From assembly GCA_020849935.1 (NCBI GenBank), contig JADZFJ010000192.1, forward strand, positions 1 through 7,700: 7,700 nt of DNA, given 5' to 3'. The notes under the pieces were generated by a model. That model worked only from the letters and a program-made list of their open reading frames with translations, searched no databases and was not told the DNA's origin. The stretch comes from Crocinitomix sp. Its GTDB lineage: Bacteria; Bacteroidota; Bacteroidia; Flavobacteriales_D; Crocinitomicaceae. The position numbers and the translations under genes were made by a program. This document shows, one piece after another, positions 1-5,419 of this stretch (position 1 is its first letter; each line of letters starts with the position of its first letter).

Positions 1-465
1 TCGCAATATGTAGGCAGCGATGGTATTCAACGAAACACCGATTTTAATGGAAATTACATCATGAATTTATTGGCTGGAAAAGAATTTAAAGTTGGAAAAC
101 AAGACAAAAATATCTTTGCCTTGGGATTAAAAGTGACCTACGCTGGCGGGATGCGCTATGGCAATGTCAATTTAATGATGACAGATTCGTTGAAAGAAAT
201 TGTGTATTTGGATGCAGGCTATAACGAAAATAGATTCAAAGATTATTTTAGAGTGGACATGAAAGTGAATTACACTATTAATGCGAAAAAAATAACCCAC
301 GAATTTGGTTTGGATTTAATTAACATGTTCAACATTAAAAACATCCTCGCATTAACCTATACGCCAACGACAAGTACACTGACATCTGAACGCTACCAAC
401 TTGGATTTTTGCCTGTATTTTATTACAAAATTGATTTAAAAATCGCTGGTTCGTCGAGTCGATAA
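1..465 (+). CDS. TonB-dependent outer-membrane receptor, C-terminal part (5' end outside window)
   Basis: The reading frame is open from base 1 to a TAA at 463-465, giving the last 154 residues of a longer protein; the internal ATG at 61 is not the start, because the frame and the family resemblance continue upstream of it. The sequence shows alternating beta strands typical of the end of a TonB-dependent receptor barrel, including 'FALGLKVTYAGGMRY', 'KDYFRVDMKVNYTIN', 'THEFGLDLINMFNIKN' and the terminal 'QLGFLPVFYYKIDL'. Such receptors import large substrates across the outer membrane using energy passed by TonB-ExbB-ExbD. This end resembles the CarboxypepD_reg-linked receptors common in Bacteroidota. 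The substrate cannot be read from this part. About eight residues (KIAGSSSR) follow the usual aromatic barrel end, a slight oddity. The S9 peptidase gene starts 30 bases downstream with no promoter visible, so the two probably share a transcript. Confidence 0.85.
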   Translation, partial: SQYVGSDGIQRNTDFNGNYIMNLLAGKEFKVGKQDKNIFALGLKVTYAGGMRYGNVNLMMTDSLKEIVYLDAGYNENRFKDYFRVDMKVNYTINAKKITHEFGLDLINMFNIKNILALTYTPTTSTLTSERYQLGFLPVFYYKIDLKIAGSSSR

Positions 466-495
466 AACGAACTAAACAATTTATAATTACGCTTT

Positions 496-1746
496 ATGCT
501 GAAAAAAATAGGGATCATTTTTATTGGATTGATCCACTTTACAACGTTTTCTCAAGAGAAAAAAAAGATTGACCACACGGTTTACGATTCATGGAATTCC
601 ATTGCAGATGTTAAACAGTCGGTGAGTGGGAAACTGATTTCATATCAAATAAATCCGTTAAAAGGAGATGGAACTTTATTCGTTGAGTTAATTGATGGGA
701 GTAAAAAAAGATCCTTTGCTCGTGGATCAAATTTAACAATTTCCAAATCCGAAGAATTTGTAATCTTTCAAATCAAACCTCAAGCAGACACCGTTCGTGC
801 ATTAAAATTAGCGAAAGCAAAGGAGGACAAATTTCCAAAAGATTCCTTGGCCATTTATTTTCCCAAAACGGATTCTTTGCGAATTATTCCTGAAATAAAA
901 TCGTACCAATTATCTGAAAGTGTATTGTTTGCATATCTGTCAGGAAATGACGAACGAAAAGATTGTCCTGCCAAGAAAAAATGTAAAATCCACAAAAAAA
1001 AGGGCTGTGAAAAAGAAAAAACTTCGGGAACTTCCTTGCATTTGGTGAACCCAATAACGGGTGAAGATTTAAGTTTTGACTGCGTCACCGATTACCAATT
1101 AAGTAAATCTGGAGATAAATTAATTTACATTACGAGTAAAGAAGGTGATGAAGATACGTTGAGTATTCATGTTTATTACACCGCCACTCAGAAAACAGTT
1201 CATTTGTTGAAATCACAATTAGACATTGACAGAATTACCTTTGATGAGGCGGATGAGCAACTGGTATTTATGCATACCACCGACACCAATAAGCGAAAAA
1301 CCTACATGCTCTCCTATTGGAATTCGACTATGGATTCGGCGCAGGTTTTGATTGATTCAACCACAGCAGGGATGCGGGAAAATTATACGATTTCAAATTT
1401 ATCTTCCGTTTCATTTTCAGAAAACGGTGAACGATTATTTTTTGGTACTAATTTAATTGTAAAACAAGATCCTAAAGACACCTTACTCGAGGATGAAAAA
1501 GTACTATTAGATGTTTGGGGCGGAACAGATTTAAGGATTCAACCTCAACAATTAAAAGAGAAAAAAGCCGACGAAAAGAAAACGTATCGAACGATTTATA
1601 CGTTTGATAACAAAAAACTAGTGCATTTAGAAGATGAATTGGTGACTCGTGTTACGAGTGTAGATCAAGGAAATGGCGCTTTTGGATTAGGTTATGCTTC
1701 AAGTCCATATTCCATTTCAACCACCTGGGATTATCCGTTTAAGTAG
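496..1746 (+). CDS. N-terminal fragment of the S9 peptidase (signal peptide and most of the beta-propeller)
   Basis: This fragment encodes 416 residues. It begins with a Sec signal peptide: Lys-Lys, a hydrophobic run IGIIFIGLIHF, and 'TTFSQ' around residues 16-20, a common Bacteroidota cleavage context. The motif 'DHTVYDSWNSIADVKQS' at about residues 26-42 is where this S9 group starts its propeller. Repeated blade-like patterns follow, such as 'LSKSGDKLIYITS' and 'SFSENGERLFFGTN'. A lysine- and cysteine-rich insert at residues 156-171 (Cys157, Cys163, His166, Cys171) precedes a new blade. The fragment ends at TAG just after 'TWDYPFK', in the middle of a propeller blade rather than at a domain boundary. 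No Shine-Dalgarno site is visible, which is usual in this phylum. The ATG at 496 is chosen because the signal peptide starts there. Confidence 0.7.
   Translation: MLKKIGIIFIGLIHFTTFSQEKKKIDHTVYDSWNSIADVKQSVSGKLISYQINPLKGDGTLFVELIDGSKKRSFARGSNLTISKSEEFVIFQIKPQADTVRALKLAKAKEDKFPKDSLAIYFPKTDSLRIIPEIKSYQLSESVLFAYLSGNDERKDCPAKKKCKIHKKKGCEKEKTSGTSLHLVNPITGEDLSFDCVTDYQLSKSGDKLIYITSKEGDEDTLSIHVYYTATQKTVHLLKSQLDIDRITFDEADEQLVFMHTTDTNKRKTYMLSYWNSTMDSAQVLIDSTTAGMRENYTISNLSSVSFSENGERLFFGTNLIVKQDPKDTLLEDEKVLLDVWGGTDLRIQPQQLKEKKADEKKTYRTIYTFDNKKLVHLEDELVTRVTSVDQGNGAFGLGYASSPYSISTTWDYPFK
1744..1746 (+). other. In-frame TAG inside the S9 peptidase frame
   Basis: The codons read CCG TTT AAG TAG GAT ATT TAT TTG, that is, 'YPFK-stop-DIYLVN'. 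The flanking residues look like a normal propeller loop followed by a beta strand, so one amino acid is missing and nothing is inserted or deleted. The base after the stop is G. No readthrough-promoting hairpin was recognised directly downstream. Confidence 0.9.
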
Positions 1747-1755
1747 GATATTTAT

Positions 1756-3294
1756 TTGGTGAATTTTGAAACGGGAGAGAAGTTCGTGATCAATAAAGCA
1801 CATGGTTTTGACAACGAATTATCACCCTCTGGAAAGTTTTATTTGTATTACGATGGTGCAGATTCAAATTGGGTTGCCCTTTCGCTTGAAGCCAATTTAA
1901 AAACGAATTTAACCGAGCAGTTTAAGGACGTTTTTGCCATGGATCTTAACGGTATGCCCTATATTCCTGAATCAGAAGGTGGGGTAGCATGGACACTATT
2001 AGATGGGAAAGAATTTTATTTGGTGAATTCTCAACACAATGTCTATGCCCTTTGTCCGTCCGACCCAAGTCTTTCTTTTTCACTCACTAACACCAATAAA
2101 ACGAAAGATTTAGTTACTTACCGTTTAAAAAACTTTGATACAGATAGTACTTATATCACGCTTGAAAATAGTTTGTTGAGTGGTGTAAATTTCCGCACCA
2201 AAGCAGAGGCTTATTATGCCTTAGATTTTCAAGATAAATCTCCAGTTTTAACCAAACTAATCGAAAGCGATCATCAATTTATTTATTTGACTAAGGCCGA
2301 CGAATCTGACGAAATTCTATTTAGAAGAATGAGTTTTATTGATTATCCCGAGCTAGAAACTTGCCGCTTAGATTTCAAAAACTGTCGTAAATTGACTGAA
2401 ACTAACCCTCAACAAAAAGAATATAATTGGGGAACTGTGGAAATGGTAGAATGGAAAAGTTTTGACGGAAGATCTTTGCGAGGATTATTATACAAACCAG
2501 AAGATTTTGATGCGACAAAATCCTACCCAATGATTACCTATTTTTATGAAAAATACACACAAGACATTCATGTACATTATGCCCCAAAACCAACGGCATC
2601 CATCGTTTTTCCAACTGAATATGTAAGTAATGGGTACCTCATTTTTATTCCAGACATTGAATACAACGCAGGGCATCCAGCCAAATCAGCTTATGATTGT
2701 ATTGTAAGTGGCACGGATTATTTAACACGCACTAATTCATGGATTGACAGCACAAGAATGGGCTTACAAGGACAAAGTTGGGGAGGTTATCAAACTGCAC
2801 AATTAATTACCATGACAGGAAAATATCGCGCAGCAATGGCGGGAGCTCCTGTTAGTAATATGTTCTCGGCCTATGGAGGAGTGCGTTGGGGAAGTGGTTT
2901 GAGTAGAATGTTTCAATACGAACGTGCACAAAGCAGAATTGGTTATACGATTTGGGAAAAACCAGAATTATATGTCGAAAACTCTCCATTATTTGCCTTA
3001 AATAAGGTAACTACTCCTTTGTTAATCATGCACAACGATGGAGACGGCGCGGTGCCGTGGTATCAAGGAATTGAACTTTACATGGGTTTACGACGCCTTG
3101 GGCAACCCGTTTGGTTATTAAATTACAACGGCGACGAACACAATTTAATGAAAATGCCAAACCGAGTAGATTTGAGTATTCGCATGCGTCAGTTTTTTGA
3201 TTATTATTTGTTAGGTGCCCCAATTCAAGTTTGGATGGAAGAAGGCGTTCCAGCTATTTCAAAAGGAAAAGAATTTGGTTTAGAATTAAAATAA
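1756..3294 (+). CDS. C-terminal fragment of the S9 peptidase (last propeller blades and catalytic domain)
   Basis: The frame continues directly after the TAG with 'DIYLVNFETGEKFVI'. The first possible starts are TTG at 1756 and ATG at 1939; neither has a convincing ribosome site, so independent translation is doubtful. Numbered on the full frame, the catalytic Ser is Ser761 in 'GQSWGGYQ', the acid is Asp850 in 'HNDGDGAVPW' and the base is His882 in 'NGDEHNLM'. These fit the Ser-Asp-His order of clan SC and the GxSxGG nucleophile elbow of family S9. The end, 'VPAISKGKEFGLELK', is the usual C-terminus of this Bacteroidota group. The catalytic residues look intact, so loss of function would come only from the upstream stop. 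Without a signal peptide the fragment would stay in the cytoplasm. Confidence 0.75.
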   Translation: MVNFETGEKFVINKAHGFDNELSPSGKFYLYYDGADSNWVALSLEANLKTNLTEQFKDVFAMDLNGMPYIPESEGGVAWTLLDGKEFYLVNSQHNVYALCPSDPSLSFSLTNTNKTKDLVTYRLKNFDTDSTYITLENSLLSGVNFRTKAEAYYALDFQDKSPVLTKLIESDHQFIYLTKADESDEILFRRMSFIDYPELETCRLDFKNCRKLTETNPQQKEYNWGTVEMVEWKSFDGRSLRGLLYKPEDFDATKSYPMITYFYEKYTQDIHVHYAPKPTASIVFPTEYVSNGYLIFIPDIEYNAGHPAKSAYDCIVSGTDYLTRTNSWIDSTRMGLQGQSWGGYQTAQLITMTGKYRAAMAGAPVSNMFSAYGGVRWGSGLSRMFQYERAQSRIGYTIWEKPELYVENSPLFALNKVTTPLLIMHNDGDGAVPWYQGIELYMGLRRLGQPVWLLNYNGDEHNLMKMPNRVDLSIRMRQFFDYYLLGAPIQVWMEEGVPAISKGKEFGLELK

Positions 3295-3297
3295 TTC

Positions 3298-3328
3298 AAG
3301 GAGCAAAATTTGCAAAAACAACCTCCTT
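3298..3328 (+). terminator. Possible terminator hairpin after the S9 peptidase
   Basis: Four bases after the stop codon, AAGGAG (3298-3303) can pair with CTCCTT (3323-3328). Between them lies a nested palindrome GCAAAATTTGC (3303-3313). The stem is only six pairs and no clear T-run follows, only a TTTTCTT stretch about 10 bases later, so termination here is plausible but weak. Confidence 0.3.
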
Positions 3329-3374
3329 ATGAATCAAATTTTCTTGAACCTACTTGGTGTATTTTAAACCAACA

Positions 3375-3407
3375 TTGGGAATAATATAAAGTATTTTTGT
3401 ACTTTAG
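3375..3407 (+). promoter_or_regulatory. Possible Bacteroidota-type promoter for the sorting-domain protein
   Basis: TATTTTTG at 3392-3399 matches the Bacteroidota -7 consensus TAnnTTTG exactly. The nearest TTG (3375-3377) is only 14 bases upstream, shorter than the usual spacing of about 19. An alternative -7 box, TACTTTAG at 3400-3407 (7 of 8 positions), sits 22 bases from the same TTG but would place the transcript start almost at the ATG. Either reading fits a short leader before the gene at 3417. Confidence 0.4.
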
Positions 3408-3416
3408 TCCTCACGT

Positions 3417-3752
3417 ATGAAACTAAAAAGAATTTATATTATTTTTTTCTTTCTTTTTTCGTCAGTTTCTTTTAGCCAAGATGCTGTAATTCCGAATATT
3501 ATTAGTCCTAATAATGACGGTGTTAACGATGTGTTTTTTGTTCGATCGACAGGCTACGAAAACCTAACCTGTACCATTTATAACCGTTATGGCGCCACTA
3601 TTTATCGGTATTTTGGACTAAACGGAACTTGGGATGGACACACACACGCAGGTATAAAAGTGGCACCAGGTACTTATTTTGTACTGCTCGAATTAGTACT
3701 TTCTGATGGTACAGTAACTACCCAGCAAGGGACCCTTCAGGTGCATTATTAG
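3417..3752 (+). CDS. Secreted mini-protein consisting of a T9SS type B (CHU_C-like) sorting domain
   Basis: The gene encodes 111 residues. Residues 1-21 are a signal peptide (MKLKR, a Phe/Ile-rich core, then 'SVSFSQ'). Nearly all the rest is one gliding-motility-associated C-terminal domain: 'IPNIISPNNDGVNDVFFV' (25-42), 'CTIYNRYGATIY' (52-63), 'GTWDGHTHAG' (70-79) and 'VAPGTYFVLLEL' (82-93). In large adhesins and enzymes this domain is the C-terminal tag read by the type IX secretion system. Here no cargo precedes it. The usual ending resembles 'G.VTLIR', whereas this one ends 'GTLQVHY', so recognition by the secretion machinery is uncertain. The start is the ATG that opens the signal peptide, and the stop is TAG. 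It could be a working small T9SS substrate or the remnant of a larger protein; the intact signal peptide and preceding -7 box favour an expressed gene. Neighbours give no functional clue. Confidence 0.8.
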   Translation: MKLKRIYIIFFFLFSSVSFSQDAVIPNIISPNNDGVNDVFFVRSTGYENLTCTIYNRYGATIYRYFGLNGTWDGHTHAGIKVAPGTYFVLLELVLSDGTVTTQQGTLQVHY

Positions 3753-3794
3753 TTTATTTCCAAATCGTTTAATTTATAAAGTGTTTGATTCCAT

Positions 3795-3822
3795 AAATTA
3801 ATGGAGCTAAAATTAATGGCGC
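3795..3822. repeat. Two-copy tandem repeat of 13 bases
   Basis: AAATTAATGGAGC (3795-3807) and AAATTAATGGCGC (3810-3822) agree at 12 of 13 positions with a period of 15 bases. The first copy also forms a weak hairpin with the preceding TCCAT. It lies in the gap between the two convergent genes, immediately left of the GC-rich element. No function is assigned. Confidence 0.6.
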
Positions 3823-3843
3823 CTTTTAAAATTATCGTACACT

Positions 3844-3970
3844 TGATTCGGGGGAATTAGCCGGGGGAGCGTTAGGGAACAGAGGCATTGTTTGAGCTCT
3901 TATTGTCCGATTTTCGGCAATAAAGCGAGGCCGGCGAGCCCGCTCGAACGCCCAAAAATTGACAGGTGAA
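3844..3970. repeat. GC-rich structured intergenic element, possibly a dispersed repeat or structured RNA
   Basis: This stretch between convergent genes is clearly richer in G and C than the AT-rich surroundings and contains nested inverted repeats. Hairpin A: TTATTG (3900-3905) pairs with CAATAA (3918-3923) and, after one unpaired T, CCGA (3907-3910) with TCGG (3914-3917); CTC 3897-3899 can add pairs with GAG 3927-3929. Hairpin B: CGAG (3935-3938) with CTCG (3943-3946). An outer stem, GCGTT (3869-3873) with AACGC (3947-3951), encloses both, giving a branched fold. The flanks 'GGGGGAATTAGCCGGGGG' and 'CCCAAAAATTGACAGGTGAA' remind me of intergenic repeats seen in flavobacterial genomes; that is recall, not a search result. 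No protein-coding frame of useful length is present. The orientation and exact ends are unknown. Confidence 0.5.
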
Positions 3971-3982
3971 CTATAGGAAATA

Positions 3983-4183
3983 CTACTGAACTTCGAGCTC
4001 TATGTCTTTATCCGTTTTTTTAGTTGGTTGATCGTACTTTTCGGATAACTGGTTTAATAATATGGTAATTACAATGAAACCTACACCCACCAAGATGATA
4101 CGAATAACCAAGCCCCAAGGAAATTTACGGTGATGTCCTTTAAATTGCGTTAAATTAATCTTTTCAATATCTTCAGTTTCCAT
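3983..4183 (-). CDS. Small single-pass membrane protein, function unknown
   Basis: The gene encodes 66 residues from ATG (4181-4183) to TAG (3983-3985). A longer reading from TTG at 4214-4216 is rejected because that codon lies inside the probable promoter box. The acidic N-terminus (METEDIEK) is followed by a basic stretch 'GHHRK' (16-20), one membrane span at about 23-44 (WGLVIRIILVGVGFIVITILL), and a charged tail rich in Lys, Asp and Glu. The basic residues before the span suggest a cytoplasmic N-terminus. I do not recognise a family; many Bacteroidota carry short membrane proteins of this kind with no known role. It converges on the sorting-domain gene across the 230-base structured gap and diverges from the lipoprotein gene, so it is probably transcribed alone. 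Confidence 0.6.
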   Translation of the reverse strand: METEDIEKINLTQFKGHHRKFPWGLVIRIILVGVGFIVITILLNQLSEKYDQPTKKTDKDIELEVQ

Positions 4184-4213
4184 AAAAAGGGGAAAATTGT
4201 CTTTACTTTGTAT

Positions 4214-4243
4214 CAAAAATACAGTTTTTGGTTGGTTTTACGA
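4214..4243 (-). promoter_or_regulatory. Probable promoter of the small membrane protein gene
   Basis: Read on the - strand, TATTTTTG (4221 down to 4214) matches the Bacteroidota -7 consensus TAnnTTTG exactly. The triplet 19 bases upstream is TCG (4243-4241), one change from the TTG expected at -33. Transcription would start near 4207, leaving a leader of about 24 bases before the ATG at 4183. Confidence 0.5.
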
Positions 4244-4290
4244 ATGGAAATTTTGCATTGGGCGAAACAATATTACGAGAATGTCAACCG

Positions 4291-4312
4291 TTTATTAATT
4301 AATTATTAATTT
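4291..4312. promoter_or_regulatory. AT-only stretch upstream of the lipoprotein gene
   Basis: This 22-base run contains only A and T, built on repeated TTAATTA, and ends about 25 bases before the lipoprotein start. It may be a promoter-proximal or protein-binding stretch. No full TTG/TAnnTTTG pair is visible here; the closest -7-like box, TAATTTCA at 4307-4314, matches 6 of 8 positions. Confidence 0.25.
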
Positions 4313-4337
4313 CACGATTCAACTAAACACATTAAAA

Positions 4338-4730
4338 ATGAAACATTACGCAATTTTTTCGATTTTCTGTTTGTCAGGATTTTTATTTTCATGTAATAAA
4401 GCCGCTGGTGAGGGGGGAAATTCGAGCATTTCTGGTAAAATTTACATGATTGATAAAAATACAGCTGGGGACACGGTTTCGGAGTACTACGCAATGGATC
4501 AGGATGTTTATATTATTTATGGTGATGGGAATAAGACGTATAATGACAAATTTTCAACGAGTTTAGATGGGAGTTATAAATTCCAATTTTTAACTCCTGG
4601 AAAATATACGATTTTTGCTTATTCGAAATGTGATACCTGCCTTGGTGGTCAAGAAGCGATTACAAAAACAGTGGAAATTACTGGGAAAAAACAAGATTTA
4701 TCGGTTGAAGATTTAATTATTTTTGAATGA
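4338..4730 (+). CDS. Small lipoprotein with an Ig-like / carboxypeptidase-regulatory-type domain
   Basis: The gene encodes 130 residues. The N-terminus is a lipoprotein signal: a hydrophobic run and a lipobox 'LFSC' with Cys19 as the lipidated residue, followed by Asn. No acidic surface-export signal (Asp-rich run after the Cys) is seen, so a periplasm-facing location is the simpler guess. Residues about 30-128 look like one beta-sandwich of the CarboxypepD_reg / Cna-B kind: 'SISGKIYMID', then 'DVYIIYGDG', 'TSLDGSYKFQFLTPGKYTIFAY' and 'KTVEITGKKQDLSVEDLIIF'. The 'DGSYKF..L.PGKYTI' pattern is the hallmark of that fold. A CxxC pair (Cys98, Cys101) sits in a loop after the core strand and might form a disulfide or bind a metal. 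The stop overlaps the start of the next gene (ATGA), so the two are almost certainly co-translated. The role is unknown; no clear promoter was found upstream. Confidence 0.75.
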   Translation: MKHYAIFSIFCLSGFLFSCNKAAGEGGNSSISGKIYMIDKNTAGDTVSEYYAMDQDVYIIYGDGNKTYNDKFSTSLDGSYKFQFLTPGKYTIFAYSKCDTCLGGQEAITKTVEITGKKQDLSVEDLIIFE

Positions 4731-5419
4731 GAAAGTTTTTAACTGCCATAGGAATTTTTGTGGTTGGTACCAGTTTTGGGCAAACCACAGATGCCGAATT
4801 ATGGGTTGGCGCTGGCCTGTCTGCTGATATTAACAAGAAGTTTAACCTAAGTTACGAAACGCAAGGGCGATTTTACAAAAATGCGTCGACGCTTAAAACG
4901 TATTACAACGAATTATCTGGGAGCTATAAATTATCAAAATCTTTTGATGTTGGGCTGGCTTACCGGTTTAGTAGAAGAAATCAAGAAACGTATTTTAGCT
5001 CGAATAACCGACTGTGTTTAAATGTGGGATTTGCTAAAAAATTAGGGGATTCTGGGTTAAAACTTAAATTACGTGGCCGCTATCAGTTTGGATTTGACAG
5101 AATAAGTACTGAAACTTATTCAGAAGATTATAGGAACTTGTTGCGATTAAAATTGGATTTAAAATATGAACTAAAAGATTTTAAACGGGTGATTCCAGTG
5201 GTGGGTGCTGAGATTTTTAGACAGTTGAGTGCCCCTGTAAGTTATGCCCCTTTTAATGCTTACCGCCTTTATGTTGGTTTTAATTTTGACTTGCCTGCTA
5301 GACATTCCGTAAGTGTGCGTTATTTGTTTGAACGTGAAAATAATGCGATTCAAAATAACACGCATAATTACGTGATTATGTACAATTATGAATTGCCCGC
5401 GTTTAAGAAAAAGAAGTAA
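4727..5419 (+). CDS. DUF2490 family outer-membrane beta-barrel protein
   Basis: The gene encodes 230 residues. A signal peptide spans about residues 1-19 (MRKFLTAIGIFVVGTSFGQ). The mature protein begins 'DAELWVGAGLSADINKKFNLSYETQGRF', which fits the start of DUF2490 proteins: a tryptophan in the first strand, then a strand naming the organism's 'elution' of a barrel. Alternating strands follow ('FDVGLAYRFSRR', 'LKLKLRGRYQFGFD', 'LLRLKLDLKYEL', 'YRLYVGFNFDLP', 'HSVSVRYLFERE', 'NYVIMYNYELP'), consistent with a small outer-membrane barrel of roughly ten or more strands. It ends with a short basic tail, KKKK. The start codon overlaps the stop of the lipoprotein gene by four bases (ATGA), implying coupled translation and a joint envelope role. 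The biochemical function of this family is not established. The stop codon lies directly against that of rnr on the other strand. Confidence 0.75.
   Translation: MRKFLTAIGIFVVGTSFGQTTDAELWVGAGLSADINKKFNLSYETQGRFYKNASTLKTYYNELSGSYKLSKSFDVGLAYRFSRRNQETYFSSNNRLCLNVGFAKKLGDSGLKLKLRGRYQFGFDRISTETYSEDYRNLLRLKLDLKYELKDFKRVIPVVGAEIFRQLSAPVSYAPFNAYRLYVGFNFDLPARHSVSVRYLFERENNAIQNNTHNYVIMYNYELPAFKKKK

Larger units (their letters stand above)
496..3294 (+). pseudogene. Exported S9 family (prolyl oligopeptidase-like) serine peptidase, interrupted by one in-frame TAG
   Basis: Positions 496-3294 form one frame of 932 codons broken only by TAG at 1744-1746 (codon 417). Upstream are a signal peptide and beta-propeller sequence; downstream are the rest of the propeller and an intact alpha/beta-hydrolase domain. 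The total matches the roughly 900-950 residues I recall for this Bacteroidota S9 group. Members cleave peptides in the periplasm or at the envelope, with the propeller limiting access to the active site. There is no frameshift and no other stop, so the lesion is a single base change from a sense codon such as CAG, AAG, GAG or TAT, or a sequencing error. TAG also ends two neighbouring genes, at 3750-3752 and at 3983-3985 (- strand), so a changed genetic code is unlikely. If the stop is real, the exported N-terminal piece lacks the catalytic domain and the catalytic piece lacks a signal peptide, so the enzyme is probably lost. Confidence 0.8.

Noticed and set aside
855..1088. Reverse-strand frame inside the S9 peptidase
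   Set aside because: It lies fully within a frame with clear family sequence, and its product shows no recognisable domain; it is a shadow.
1744..1746. TAG reassigned as a sense codon in this organism
   Set aside because: TAG ends the sorting-domain gene at 3750-3752 and the small membrane protein gene at 3983-3985, both at sensible protein ends, and no other gene in the window has an internal TAG.
1756..1758. TTG at 1756 as the true start of a separate peptidase gene
   Set aside because: It lies mid-blade in the propeller, has no promoter or ribosome site, and would give an enzyme without signal peptide; continuation of the upstream frame explains it better.
3802..3861. 19-codon frame starting at ATG 3802 and ending TAG within the GC-rich element
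   Set aside because: It is too short, has no promoter or ribosome site, and spans the border of the repeat element; nothing supports translation.
3866..3953. tRNA or other standard RNA gene in the branched GC-rich fold
   Set aside because: No T-arm sequence, no anticodon arm of the right size and no CCA-type acceptor stem; the arms do not match a tRNA, and I recognise no known riboswitch or housekeeping RNA.
4184..4216. Longer version of the small membrane protein starting at TTG 4216
   Set aside because: The TTG is part of the probable -7 box TATTTTTG, so it would not be in the transcript; the ATG at 4183 gives a normal short leader.
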